From assembly GCF_947179515.1 (NCBI RefSeq), contig NC_067491.1:5550527-5614526 (forward strand): a stretch of 64,000 nucleotides of DNA, written 5' to 3'. Made by a program: the position numbers and the translations under genes. This stretch comes from Apodemus sylvaticus (Eukaryota; Chordata; Mammalia; Rodentia; Muridae). Shown here in pieces: positions 45,101 through 55,567 of the stretch. How positions within the stretch are numbered: the stretch's first letter is position 1; every line of letters begins with the position of its first letter. The notes beneath the pieces are model-generated. The model ran no database searches. It was not told the DNA's origin and saw only the letters and a program-made list of their open reading frames with translations.

Positions 45101-45459
45101 TCCCAGGACTGGGGCCCCCTCTGGGGATGGCGGGGCAGGGGCTGGGAAGCAACCTTGGGGGCGCACTTGCCGGCCCACTCGGAGGCGCGCTGGGAGTTCC
45201 TGGGGCCAAAGAGTCGCGCGCTTTTAATTGCCACGTGGAATATGAGAAGACAAACCGCGCTCGCAAGCACCGCCCGTGCCTGTACGACCCGTCGCAGGTG
45301 TGCTTCACCGAGCACACGCAGAGCCAGGCCGCCTGGCTCTGCGCCAAGCCCTTCAAAGTCATCTGCATCTTCGTCTCCTTCCTCAGTTTCGACTACAAAC
45401 TGGTGCAGAAGGTGTGCCCAGACTATAACTTCCAGAGCGAGCACCCCTACTTTGGATAA
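37074..45459 (+). CDS. Nxph4: Nxph4, neurexophilin 4 (two coding exons, 304 aa)
   Basis: Neurexophilins are secreted, glycosylated neuropeptide-like proteins; members bind neurexins at the cell surface and shape synapses. Coding parts are 37074-37130 (19 codons: signal-peptide start MRLLPEWLLLLFGPLLLRK) and 44602-45459 (285 codons plus TAA). The donor is AAG|GTAAGG and the acceptor CACACAG|GCTGTC, in phase 0. After a variable linker comes the conserved domain (KIFGWGDFYF), with sequons NGT and NSS. Near the C-terminus is the cysteine-rich part (FNCHVEYEKTNRARKHRPC, VCFTEHTQSQAAWLC, KVCPDYNF), ending HPYFG. A glycine/leucine-rich insert (GGALAGPLGGALG region) separates the halves, as is usual for NXPH4. 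The start is chosen because it gives a hydrophobic signal peptide and A at -3. In-frame ATGs just before exon 2 lie in the intron. Confidence 0.95.
38356..38430 (+). repeat. (AAAT)n/(GAAT)n microsatellite
   Basis: ATAAATAAATAAATA units run into GAATGAATGAATGAATGAA units and an AAAG-rich end, inside Nxph4 intron 1. Confidence 0.95.
42054..42116 (+). repeat. (GA)n microsatellite
   Basis: About 31 uninterrupted GA units inside Nxph4 intron 1. The Arg/Glu open frames over it are artefacts. Confidence 0.97.
43235..43720 (+). repeat. (TG)n and CA-rich simple-repeat region
   Basis: (TG)n at about 43235-43264 and (CA)n at about 43422-43450, with scattered ACACA-rich DNA to 43720, in Nxph4 intron 1. 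Confidence 0.9.
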
Positions 45460-46065
45460 TGCCCCTGTCCCGGGTCCCGAGCTTCCCACCAGATCGCAGT
45501 CTCGCTAGGTGGGACCCGTCCCTATATACCCCATGCTCCTGTGACTGCCCCCACTTCTTCCACTATGGTGGAGAAAAACAGCCTTCCCCGGGACTGTCAG
45601 CCAGTGTGGCCCTCTTCCCTTGCGGTACCGAGTGTCCCTGAGGCTGGGGTGGTCTTTCCAAACGGTAAATTGCTGGGGCAAGAGCTAAGCCCCAGAGTAG
45701 GAGGGGCTTGAGGTTTTCTTAGGGTTCCCTACGAATACGTATTGCCCACGTCGCAGTATTACTGACGCCTGGCCTGGCGCCCTTTCTTTCCCCAAGCCCT
45801 GGTCCTCCCCTCCCCTAAGACGGTAATCTAAAAGCCCCAGCCCATCGAGTCCTCTCCCGTTCTGCGTGATCCATGTCAATCCCCCTTTCTTCCTAACCTT
45901 GCTAAAGCAAAAGTCAGGGGCCCCTGTGCTCTACCTAACCCTTCCCTCCCGCGCCCCAAATCCGGCTACACCTGCCCTTTCTGGCTGCCTCCTCTCGGTG
46001 ATATTTTTTTTTTCTACACCCAAACAGACGGGAAGGGAACAAAATAAAGCGAAATCCAATACTCG
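45460..46065 (+). terminator. Nxph4: Nxph4 3' UTR and poly(A) signal
   Basis: A canonical AATAAA lies at 46043-46048, about 585 bases after the stop, followed by a TGTGTAAG-type GT-rich stretch. Cleavage is expected near 46060-46068. Confidence 0.8.
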
Positions 46066-47289
46066 CCTGTGTAAGACCTTTGTAGGAAAGGGGGGCGGTC
46101 AGGTGTGGGTTTTTGTCTGGTAGAAGCTAGTGTGGACACCTCTCCTTGGCGCCCATTGGGGAAATCGAGGCAAAGAGTAACAGACCCAGCACCTTGGCGT
46201 TCATTTCAGACCTGCTCAAGGAGTAACCAGTGGGTGAGAGTCTGCCCAGGCGGGGATTATCTTAGGTGGGAAGGCGCTAGTGGAGGCAGATAGAATGGGG
46301 ATTAGACCTGAGGTGGGACTTCCGGCAGTCTGTTTGGGAGATTTAGGGGAAAGGAGGTTTAAGACCTTGAGTGGGGTGGAGAAGCAGGGACAGCGTAGGC
46401 AGACGCTGACAACCTGGTAAGCTCCACCGGGCTGGAGGGAAGGGGAAGGTTGGGAGGGAAGGGGAACGGTGTTTGCGGCATCTGGAGTCATCGATCTTCC
46501 TTTTCCTTCCTAATTTCGTGGGCGCTGAGTTTGCAGACGGACGAGGGAGGGAGCATTGGGACGAGGTGATGGGGGGAAGGGACCAACGCAGGTTTGGAGG
46601 GCGGGGCGGAGTTCCTGCTGGTAGCCGCTAGCTAGCGACCAGCCCCCTTCAGCCAGCTGCCCACCCTTTCCACCCCCGCCTTCAGCTCCCTCCTGCAGCC
46701 TTGGCTGCTAATTTTATCCGCCCCCAACCCTGGCCCGGGCGTTAATTGGCTGCGGCTTCATTAGTAGTTCTCAGCTCGGCAGCCCCCTCCCCTTGGGACC
46801 CCCTGACTGGGGCTGGGGGGGGGGTGCAGACAAGCTGAGGCACAGAGAGTCTCTTCCTCTTAAGCCTGACTTCATTGGAGTCCCTGGTAAAGGGGCCCAC
46901 GGGGAAGAGAGGAGGGCAGTGTCGTCCACAGGACTGCCCACAGCTCATTCTGTCTCTGAGTTAGAGATGGATCTGACCCCGTCATAAACATCTGGAGCTG
47001 CGGATGTGGCTCTTGCTTGCACGAGGCCCGAGGTCCAATACACAAACGCATGTAGGAAGGAAGGATAAGGAGCCAGTTGGTGTGAGAGGAGGAGGAAGGT
47101 GGAGGCAGAACGCAGTGGTTTCCTCATCCAGGGCCTGTTGGGAGAAGCCAGGCTGTAAAGAGAAGGCCATTAGCATCAAGAGACATTCCGGCCTCCTGTG
47201 AGCTCCAGGTGGGAATGCTGAAATCAGTGGGCTTGGGCCTCAGCCTCCTTACTTGCAACTCCTCAATAAAACAGGACCCACAGAGCTGC

Positions 47290-47492
47290 ACATATGATGA
47301 CTCAGCGGTTCAGAGCACTGGCAGCCTTTCCAGAGGTCCTGAGTTCAAATCCCAGCAACTACATGGTGGCTCACAGCCATCTGTAATGAGATCTGACACC
47401 CTCTTCTGGTGTGTCTGAAGACAATGACATCATACTCAAAGTACAAGATACAGTACATTATACTCATATACATAAAATAAATAAGTCTTTTA
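47290..47492 (+). mobile_element. Diverged B2 SINE
   Basis: Forward B2 with GACTCAGCGGTTCAGAGCAC, TTCAAATCCCAGCAACTAC and GTGTGTCTGAAGACAATGAC. More substitutions are visible than in the other B2 copies. Confidence 0.88.
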
Positions 47493-47585
47493 AACAACAA
47501 TAACAAAACCCCAGCATACATACGGGAGCCTCTAGATTCTACCTTTAGCACTGAATTGGAAACAAAACAAAAACCTCACTCACTA

Positions 47586-47760
47586 TGAGCGTGCTAGTGG
47601 CACACCCCTTTAGTTCCAGCACTGGGGAGGCAGAGGCAGGCAGAGCTCTGTGAGTTCGAGGCCAGCCTGGTTTACAGAGAGAGTTCCAGGACAGCTAGTG
47701 CTATACAGTGGAACCCTGTCTCCAAAAACGAAAACAACTCCCCGAAAAACAAAACAAAAC
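47586..47760 (+). mobile_element. B1 SINE
   Basis: Forward B1 with GAGGCAGAGGCAGGCAGAG, GAGGCCAGCCTGGTTTACAG and GGAACCCTGTCTCC, ending in an A-rich tail. Confidence 0.92.
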
Positions 47761-48053
47761 AACCCAAAACCCACCACCAAACCTGACTCACAGTCTTCCT
47801 CTCTCCCTCCCTCTCGTCTGGGTCTATGAGATGAAAGCGAAGTGTTGAATGCCACTGCTCGACCGTCAGTGAGTCTCTAGTCTCCAGGGCTAAGGCGTGC
47901 CCAGCGTGGCTCCAAGTCTTCTGACTGAATGAAGGTATAAAACAGCTAGGCTATTGGAAGCCAGTGGTTCTCAAAACCACTGCTTACTGGAATCTCCAAG
48001 AGGTTTGGCTGTGTGTCTTTGAGAAGAATTGAAGTAGAGGCTTTAAGAAGATG

Positions 48054-48150
48054 TCCCCAAGCCCAGCGCATGCCTTTAATCTCAGCATTAGGGAGGCAGA
48101 GGCAGGTGGGTCTCTGAATTTGAGGCCAGCCTTGAGTGAGTTCCAGGATC
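48054..48150 (+). mobile_element. Truncated B1 SINE
   Basis: Forward partial B1 (GCGCATGCCTTTAATCTCAG to TGAGTGAGTTCCAGGATCC) with an internal deletion after GAGGCCAGCC. Confidence 0.85.
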
Positions 48151-48610
48151 CACAGAGAACTTATAGAATGTATCTCTGTATTGAGGGAATTTATTGTGAT
48201 GACTTAGTCTATAGGCCAATTAACCCACTGTCTGTGAATGGAAGTCCAAGGATCTAGTAGTTGTTCAGTCCCACAAGTCCCGGCTGTGTCAGCTGGCCTT
48301 CTGTAGAAGCAGCTTCCCAAAGAGGTGCTGGCAAGTAAGTGCAAGAGCGAATCTCCATTCTTCCAATGTCCTTATGTAGGCCTCCAGCAGAAGGTGTAGC
48401 CCAGCTGACCTTGCCTCAGTCTCCTGGGATTAAAGGTGTGTTACTACCTTGCCTAAGCCTAAGCTTTTCAAAGGGCTATGCTTCCAGATCTCCATGCCAA
48501 GATCCAGGTCAGAAACTTGTGTCTTCTAGCCTCAAGATCTGGATCACAGGCGAGCCCTCCAAATCCAGATTGTAGTTCATTCTAAATATAGTCAAGTTGA
48601 CAACCAGGAA
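48150..48610. repeat. Unclassified interspersed-repeat-like block
   Basis: The block ends TAGTCAAGTTGACAACCAGG, a phrase I associate with old rodent LTR or L1-derived repeats, but I cannot name the family. No open frame of interest. A repeat-library search would settle it. Confidence 0.35.
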
Positions 48611-49394
48611 TAGCCATTACAACAAACCCTGTCTGGAAAAAAGCAAAACAACAACAACAAAAAATTACAAACAAACAAGCAAAACAAAATATGTTTTCAG
48701 CTCATTTAGAATCTTCCCCTGGAGAGATCAGGGAACCTGCCACTCGAAAGTTTGCTCAGACCAGTTTTCAAGAAGTGGGCGGCTGCTGGGGAGGATGCGA
48801 CATGTTAATAAGAAATGAGGCGAGAAGAAGAGGGATAGCTACTCTGCCCTCAGCTGAGGCTGCATGGACATGGAGGGAGAAGACTGTGAGTCAGGGGAAG
48901 AAGACAGCCCATCGGAGATCATGTTCACATGCAAAGTTTCATAGTAAATGAAACTTCTTCTATGAGAGTTCTTTGTGTTGCAAGGGCAAGGTGTGACGGG
49001 GTCATGTGAGGTCCACTGGCCTCTAACTTCACATGTAGCTGAGGCTAGCCTTGAACTCTCAATCTTCCCATCTCCACTTTCCTAGTGCCGGAATGACAAT
49101 GTCATGGTTTCACAATAGAAGAAACGAAGGACCAGAGGGGCTGTTCTGCTGTAATCCGAAAGCAAGGTTTTGGGTCTTTTACCTTTTCGAACTATATTTG
49201 CTTCCACTGGGTATAGTTATTTACCTTCTAAATACGTCTTGAAAATCTCCCTGAGGACCATATGCTGGATACTTGATAGGCGTAAACCACACGAAAACAA
49301 ACAATGGACAAACCAAAAAGTGCTTGTCTGGACAACCGGCAGGAAAAACAAAGTCTGAAGAACTTCAAGAAGGACATGAAAAAGCTCTAAGTCT

Positions 49395-49568
49395 AGGCTG
49401 GGCAGTGGTATCACACTGCCATGCCTTTCATCCCAGCACTTGGGAGGCACAGGCAGAGGCAGGCCGATTTCTGAGTTCAAGGCCAGTCTGCTTTACAGAC
49501 TGAGTTCCAGGACATCCAGTTTCTACACAGAGAAACCCTGTCTCTAAAAACAACACACACATACACAA
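49395..49568 (+). mobile_element. B1 SINE with target-site duplication
   Basis: Forward B1 with TTCATCCCAGCACTTGGGAG and GAGAAACCCTGTCTC. CTCTAAGTCTA occurs just before and just after the element. It lies about 80 bp upstream of the Shmt2 promoter motifs. Confidence 0.93.
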
Positions 49569-49652
49569 AAGGACCTCTAAGTCTAAGAGCTTTTCAGGCA
49601 AAGCTCTCTAAACCAGGACGTGTATAGATGGGAAAGAAAGAGGAAGTAAAAA

Positions 49653-49838
49653 ACTACAATTCCCAGAAGGCAACTTTAAAAGATCAATATTGCGCACGCG
49701 CAGAAAACGCCCCTTTCACTCGGACTTCACGGGGGCATTTTTCTCGCGCAGGCGCACTAGGAGCAGCCGGTTTTCGACCCCGGTACTACACTGGTACAGA
49801 CTTAGTGGTTGGTCCTCCTCCTGTGGCCTCCGGTAGCG
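49653..49838 (+). promoter_or_regulatory. Shmt2: Shmt2 promoter: ZNF143/STAF site and two NRF1-type sites
   Basis: ACTACAATTCCCAGAAGGC at 49653-49671 is a near-perfect ZNF143/THAP11 (SBS) element. TGCGCACGCGCA at 49691-49702 matches the NRF1 consensus exactly, and CGCGCAGGCGCA at 49745-49756 is a second, weaker NRF1-type site. The region is CpG-rich and lacks a TATA box. These factors commonly drive housekeeping and nuclear-encoded mitochondrial genes, which suits Shmt2. Transcription probably starts between about 49760 and 49810. Confidence 0.8.
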
Positions 49839-52800
49839 ATGGTCCCCTTCTCTTTGCTTCGGACCACTCGGGTAAGAACAGGGTTCCGTATACTGGATGA
49901 CCAGTGGAAAGGTCCACCCAGAGTGGGGTTCCCCTGGCTCCTCGCCGCACGTGTTCTGGGGCCTCGGGGAACGGATGCTTAACCAGGAAATCCCTGAAAC
50001 AGCGCACGTGCGGTGCCTGGGCCCCTAGTTCTGGCGATCAGACGCCCTAGGGTCTTCTAATCGCCTAGTTGACACGGCTCTTAAAGTCCGCAGAGGCTGT
50101 GTTGGCAATATCCTAGCGAACAAGTGGGGTTCCCGGCTTCGATGCGCTAGTTGAATTTTTCCCGCCAGCTCGGGGCTATGGAGATGATGCAACCGAGCCT
50201 CAGTACTTTCATCACGCCAGGGTCCTGCTGCTGTGTGGGCAGGAAGGTGGTAGCGAGGCGCTCTGTGTGTGTGTGTGTGTGTGAGATAAAATTAAGATTT
50301 TGGCTTCCCCTTGGGCACCTTCACCCTACCCCAACTCCCGCCAGTACACACCTCTTTCTAAGAACTGCTTAGAAGTTTATCCTCCTACTTTAGTTGCTCT
50401 GGAAACCACCCTTAAAAAGCCTGTGGTATTAAGCCGTGTTAACTTGGTATCTTCTCTCTTTGAGGTAGTCTTGTCTGGAGGCCCTGCAGGAAATCCACCC
50501 CTCCATGTTTATGAATATTTTGACTGCACTGTATGTGTACCGAGTGCATGCCTGGGTACCCACAGAGGTCAGAAGAGGGCATTAGATCTCCTGGAACTGG
50601 AGTTACAGATGGTTGCAAGCTGCTTTGTGGGTGCTGGAAGAGCAGCCAGGATCTTAGGATGGTCCTTTTGTTCCTGTGTGTGGGGGAGACGCTGCAATCT
50701 CAGTGTGTCTCACCTGAATTGGGGGCACATGGGCTTCTGGAGCACAAGCTTTGCTCTGTGACTTTGCAGAGTCACCCAAGGTGATGTGGAGGGAGATTGG
50801 GGATGCGGTGTGACCAAAACTGCCCTTTGGATAATGATCTGAACCTTTGACTCTAGAACTTGCCATTCAGGATGAAGGTGGGGGTGGAGAGAGCTGGCTC
50901 TGGCTGGACCAGGCTGCCTACTTAGCCAGAGGACTCTGTCTGTACCCACGGCCGAGGGCAGTTGGGAGAGAGCTGGACAATTTTTAATTAATCCTGCCTT
51001 TTGTGCCCTGAGCCTCTGCAGAGATGTGGTCAGCTGGTCTGCATGGCTGCCCGGGCCCAGCACAGCAAGGTGGCCCAGACGCCGGCTGGGGAAGCAGCTG
51101 GAGGCTGGACCGGCCAGGAGAGTTTATCAGACAGTGACCCTGAGATGTGGGAGCTTCTGCAGAGGGAGAAGGACAGGCAGTGTCGTGGCCTGGAGCTCAT
51201 CGCCTCAGAGGTAGGACGTGAGGATATGGGTCAAAGAGAGAGCTACAGTGCGTGCGTGCGTGCGTGGCAGGGAACACCACGTCACCTGTGGTCACGGTAG
51301 TGACTTCTCCACGCCTCCCTGTCAGACTCAAGAGCTTTTTCCTTGGCCTTTTCTTCCCTCTCTCTGTACTGTCTTCTGAAGCATAAGGCAGGGCCAGTTT
51401 GGGGGACTTGGGCGTTAGGGAGCTTCTAGAGTCACACAGCTTCCGCTTTTCCTTACCTCCTCCTCTTGTCAGAAGAAAGAGGGACCTGGGAACACAGGGA
51501 GAGTGGACAGGCAGCCTGCCGGGGACACCCATCAAGGCAGCTGAGTTTTTGAGGATGTTGCTTCTAATGTGGCCTCAGGCCCTGCTCTTGACGTATCCTG
51601 CCTCGCCCCTGCAGCCCTTGGGCTCTGGCAGGGGTGGGGCCGTGGGAGCCCAGGGGAAGAGAGGCTCATTGCCTTCTGACACTGCCCCCCCACCACCCCA
51701 GAACTTCTGCAGCCGAGCTGCGCTGGAGGCCCTGGGGTCCTGTCTCAACAACAAGTACTCGGAGGGTTACCCTGGCAAGAGGTGAGGCTAGACCAGAGGG
51801 CTGGAGGGCAGCAGCAGGGATGGCATCCCCCAGTGGCGGAACCTTCCTGAGCCCCGTTAGTGTTGACGGAACAGCGGCTGCCCGGTTCTTTGCTGCTGGT
51901 TGGGGGGTCCTCCCTCTGCATCCTTCTCTACCACCGCCCGGCTGTCTCCATGGCAGATATTACGGAGGAGCGGAAGTCGTGGACGAGATCGAACTGCTCT
52001 GCCAGCGCCGGGCCTTGGAAGCCTTTGATCTGGATCCCGCACAATGGGGCGTCAATGTGCAGCCATACTCGGGGTCCCCAGCCAACCTGGCTGCCTACAC
52101 GGCCCTTCTGCAGCCTCATGATCGGATCATGGGGTTGGACCTGCCCGATGGGGGCCAGTGAGTATGGGTGGGGCTGGGTGGCTCAGGTGTGCTGGGCAGT
52201 GACAACCCAGGACTGGAGTTAGCCAGTGAATGAATATCCACTGGTAAAGATGGCTACAGAGTACCCAGCACGGGTGGGCAGAGCAGTGCGAAGGAGGAGG
52301 TGGGCGGGAGAGTCGAGCTAAAAACCAGTGTTTCCAGGACTGGTCTGCCGGGTGCTGGTTAAGCCGGGCCATGCCACTCAGAGATCCCCCCTTCCTTCCA
52401 GCCTCACCCACGGCTACATGTCTGATGTCAAGAGGATCTCCGCCACATCCATTTTCTTCGAGTCTATGCCATATAAGCTCAATGTAAGTGTTCCAGGGGC
52501 CGGCGCCCCAGGCAGCCCCCAGGCCCAGGGGCGTGAGCTGCCGCCACCTGGGGGCTCTAGCTGTCAGTCTGTCTGTCTGTCTGTCTGTCCAGCCCCAAAC
52601 CGGCCTCATCGACTACGACCAGCTGGCGCTGACTGCTCGACTCTTTCGACCTCGGCTCATCATAGCTGGCACGAGTGCCTATGCCCGCCTCATTGACTAT
52701 GCACGCATGAGAGAGGTTGGTGTTGGAACTGTCAGTCAAGCACTCCTCTACCCTGCGGGGCGGGGCAGGGCAGGGTGGGGTGGGGTGGGGAAGGACAGCT

Positions 52801-54301
52801 GCCCTTGTGTGTACCTATCCCGGTCGTCCCTGGGCTGAGACCTGGCTCTCTACCTGCCCAGGTCTGTGATGAGGTCAGGGCACACCTGCTGGCAGACATG
52901 GCCCATATCAGTGGCCTGGTGGCCGCCAAGGTGATCCCCTCACCTTTCAAGTACGCGGACATCGTCACATCCACCACTCACAAGACACTTCGAGGGGCCA
53001 GGTCAGAATTCCCCGGGGTCAGAGCTTCTCCCCTTGGGACCCAGGTCCCCTGCGCGCCTAAGCTAGCCAGCCATCTTCCTGTCTCCAGCAATTGCCCTTC
53101 CTTTTAGAGTCTGACCATGCGTCTTCCACGCAGGTCTGGACTCATCTTTTACCGGAGGGGAGTGCGGACCGTAGACCCCAAGACTGGACAGGAGATCCCT
53201 TACACTTTTGAGGACCGAATCAACTTCGCCGTGTTCCCATCCCTACAGGGGGGCCCCCACAACCACGCCATCGCTGCAGTAGCCGTGGCTCTCAAGCAGG
53301 TGTGGGGGGGACTTCCTTTGAGTCGGGGCGCATTGGTCCGGACGTTCTGCTTCCTTACCTTCTTGCGCCTCAAGCTGGGGCTGGTGGAAGGGAAACGGCT
53401 CAGCTGGGAGGCGGCAAAGCCGGGGTCACGGAGTCCACAGGGCCTTTCCTCAGCCCTGGGGTGACAGGAGCTATTGTCTCCTCTGCAGGCCTGCACCCCT
53501 ATGTTCCGGGAGTACTCCTTACAAGTGTTGAGGAACGCCCAGGCCATGGCCGATGCCCTGCTCAAGCGAGGATACTCGCTGGTGTCCGGTAAGCCAGGGG
53601 GGGTGGGTGAAGGTCTTTGTGGCCTCATGCAGAGGCTCGGGACACCCCAGTCCCCTGTCACTGTCCCCCCTCAGGTGGCACCGACACCCACCTGGTGCTG
53701 GTGGACCTGCGGCCCAAGGGCCTGGACGGAGCCCGAGCCGAGCGTGTGTTGGAGCTTGTCTCCATCACAGCCAACAAGAACACCTGCCCTGGAGACCGGA
53801 GCGCCATTACCCCGGGAGGCTTAAGGCTCGGTGAGACCTGGGGTCTGAGCAGGGAAGGTTTCCACCCACCCTGGGGTTGGGGGTTGGCTCTGCCAATTGT
53901 CTTCTCCTCCCCCTCCCAGGGGCCCCAGCTTTGACTTCTCGCCAGTTCCGTGAGGATGACTTCCGCAGAGTCGTTGATTTTATCGACGAAGGAGTCAACA
54001 TTGGCTTGGAGGTGAAGCGCAAGACCGGTGAGTGAGTGAGTGGCTCCAGAGGGCTGAGATCGACCAGCTTCACCCGCGTAGGCCCTGCCCTGCGTCCTAG
54101 CTCCTGGCCCTGCCCAGCGAGCGGCCCCCTGCCCAGCGAGCGGCCCCCTGACCTGCTCCTCCACCCTCCTCAGCCAAGCTCCAGGATTTCAAATCCTTCC
54201 TGCTCAAGGACCCAGAAACAAGTCAGCGCCTGGCCCGGCTCCGGCAGCAGGTGGAGCAGTTCGCCAGAGGCTTCCCGATGCCTGGCTTTGATGAACGCTG
54301 A
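49839..54301 (+). CDS. Shmt2: Shmt2, mitochondrial serine hydroxymethyltransferase (12 exons, 504 aa)
   Basis: This PLP enzyme converts serine and tetrahydrofolate to glycine and 5,10-methylene-THF in mitochondria. Coding exons are 49839-49871, 51013-51210, 51702-51781, 51957-52157, 52402-52483, 52593-52715, 52862-53001, 53134-53299, 53489-53588, 53675-53830, 53920-54027 and 54174-54301. The sum is 1,515 nt, giving 504 residues plus TGA, the expected length. The first 11 residues plus exon 2 form an arginine-rich presequence (MVPFSLLRTTRPLQR). Visible family motifs are LIASENFCS, NKYSEGYPGKRYYGG, QPYSGSPANLA, ADMAHISGLVA, and THKTLRGARSG with the PLP lysine at codon 280 (52982-52984). An in-frame ATG at 51043-51045 (codon 22) could start the leaderless SHMT2alpha form known in human. 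The segment before the lysine reads VTSTTHK where VTTTTHK is usual in mammals. Confidence 0.97.
49948..50193 (+). promoter_or_regulatory. Shmt2: Shmt2 intron-1 E-boxes and ATF4/CARE-type element
   Basis: CACGTG occurs at 49948-49953 and at 50005-50010 (GCACGTGC). TGATGCAAC at 50185-50193 fits the C/EBP-ATF response element pattern TGATGnAAn. All lie within 330 bp of exon 1. SHMT2 is a known MYC and ATF4 target, so these are plausible sites; binding is inferred from sequence only. Confidence 0.6.
50505..50658 (-). mobile_element. B3-like SINE in Shmt2 intron 1
   Basis: Contains CTGCACTGTATGTGTACCG, GGTCAGAAGAGGGCATTAG and a GGAAGAGCAGCCAGGATCTTA end. The element is degraded at its head. The remainder of the 1.1-kb intron shows no other repeat I can name. 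Confidence 0.65.
52560..52592 (+). repeat. (TCTG)n microsatellite forming the polypyrimidine tract of Shmt2 exon 6
   Basis: About six GTCT units (CAGTCTGTCTGTCTGTCTGT) run directly into TCCAG and the exon start at 52593. Confidence 0.93.
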
Positions 54302-54762
54302 GGACACCTGGCAGTCAAAGCCCACAGACCGGAAGTTAACCTTTCTTCCACGGGAAGAGATGTCCCCCAGTCCCCCATCTCTTTGGGTTTTAGTGGAGGG
54401 AGGGAGGCCTTCCATTAGGGCAAGAGCCAGGCATAAACTCCCCTCCAGAATTTGTAGCTGAGATTTCTGATTTGTAACCATGTCTACAAGAAGCACCCAA
54501 TCCACATCCGGCTTGTTTTTGGGATGGGGGTCTCACTTAGCTGAGACTGGCCTTGAACTGACCCTCCTACCTCCATCTTCCAAGTGCCGGCGTCATAGGT
54601 ATGCACCATGACACCCAGCTTTCGGCCCAGACTCTCCACATCTCAGTGTTACAGACTCCTGCTCTTTCTTGGGGAAGGGGACTTGCGAGCTGAGCCAGAG
54701 GAAGGGGTGGGGACGCACCCTCCTTCCTGTTTTTATCTAATAAAATGCTAACCTGCCCAGAG
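54302..54762 (+). terminator. Shmt2: Shmt2 3' UTR and poly(A) signal
   Basis: AATAAA at 54739-54744, with cleavage expected near 54757-54765. A reverse, degraded B1/B4-type SINE lies inside the UTR at about 54510-54622 (GAGACTGGCCTTGAACTG and ACACCCAGC end). Confidence 0.85.
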
Positions 54763-54919
54763 TTCCTATTTCTGTGGGAAGGGTCCCCTGGGCCAGCCAG
54801 TGATTCTCGGCTCCCTCAACAGTATTTCTCCTTCCCTCCCACCACCACAAGGACCCCCGGGGCTGTAGCCTCCTCTCTGATCAGAGCCGACACCAGACGT
54901 GATTAGCAGGCGCAGCAAA

Positions 54920-55567
54920 TTCAATTTGTTAAATGAAATTGTATTTTGCCCACGGCTGCTTCTGTTTGATCCCCAGGGACAGAGAAGCAAGGGGAAGGAG
55001 GGGCGGGGAGAGGCGACTGCCCAGGTGCAAGGCGGGCGGGGTGTCCTCGATGGGGGGCTGCAGGCTTGGGCAGGAAAGGAGCTCACTGCATGGTAGAGGT
55101 ACCCCATCCTAGGCAGGCTGGGTACCCAGGCGGAGCCCAGTCGGGCCTGGACAGATGCCGCCCTCGCCTGAACCCTGCTCAAAACAAACACTAACGGCCT
55201 GCCACGTCGCTGGCACTCAGGCCCCTGCTTGCCATTGGCACACGGAGGACATGCTCAACACGTAGCCCGTGCCACGCCCAGTCAGGCATGGGGAGGGGCA
55301 GGAGGAAAGGGGGACTGGCTTGGGCTTTTTGGGTCAACCCCAACTGTTGCCTGCGGGCGAGTCCCCTCCCCCACGTGGGACTCAAGCTGAGGGTCAGAGG
55401 CTTTTCCTCTCCTGGGAGCAAGGGAGGGGTGGGGGTGGGGCGGCCTCCCCTCTGCGTGGGAATCCAGCCCGAGTAAGCAGAAGCTGGGCGATGCAGCTAG
55501 ACTGACGCCCCAGGGTCTGGGGCAGGGAGTGGAGAGAGTGATTTACGCAGAACCCTCCCGCCCTGGC
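54920..55567 (-). terminator. Ndufa4l2: Ndufa4l2 3' UTR with candidate variant poly(A) signal
   Basis: No AATAAA is found on the minus strand between the stop and Shmt2. The best candidate is the variant AATACA at 54945-54940 on the minus strand, giving a 3' end near 54920. This leaves about 150 bp between the two convergent poly(A) sites. A CACGTG lies in the UTR near 55372-55377. Confidence 0.45.

Larger units (their letters stand above)
46066..49652. other. Nxph4-Shmt2 intergenic region
   Basis: No coding exon is recognised. The first part (46100-46990) is unique and includes a TAAT-rich GC block near 46700-46770 (GGCGTTAATTGGCTGCGG). The rest is SINE-rich: a diverged B2 at 47290-47492, B1 at 47586-47760, a B1 fragment at 48054-48150, an unclassified repeat-like block at 48150-48610, and a B1 at 49395-49568. 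Confidence 0.75.

Noticed and set aside
48150..48610. Possible LTR of an endogenous retrovirus
   Set aside because: No terminal TG/CA, primer-binding site or polypurine tract could be identified, so it is listed only as an unclassified repeat-like block.
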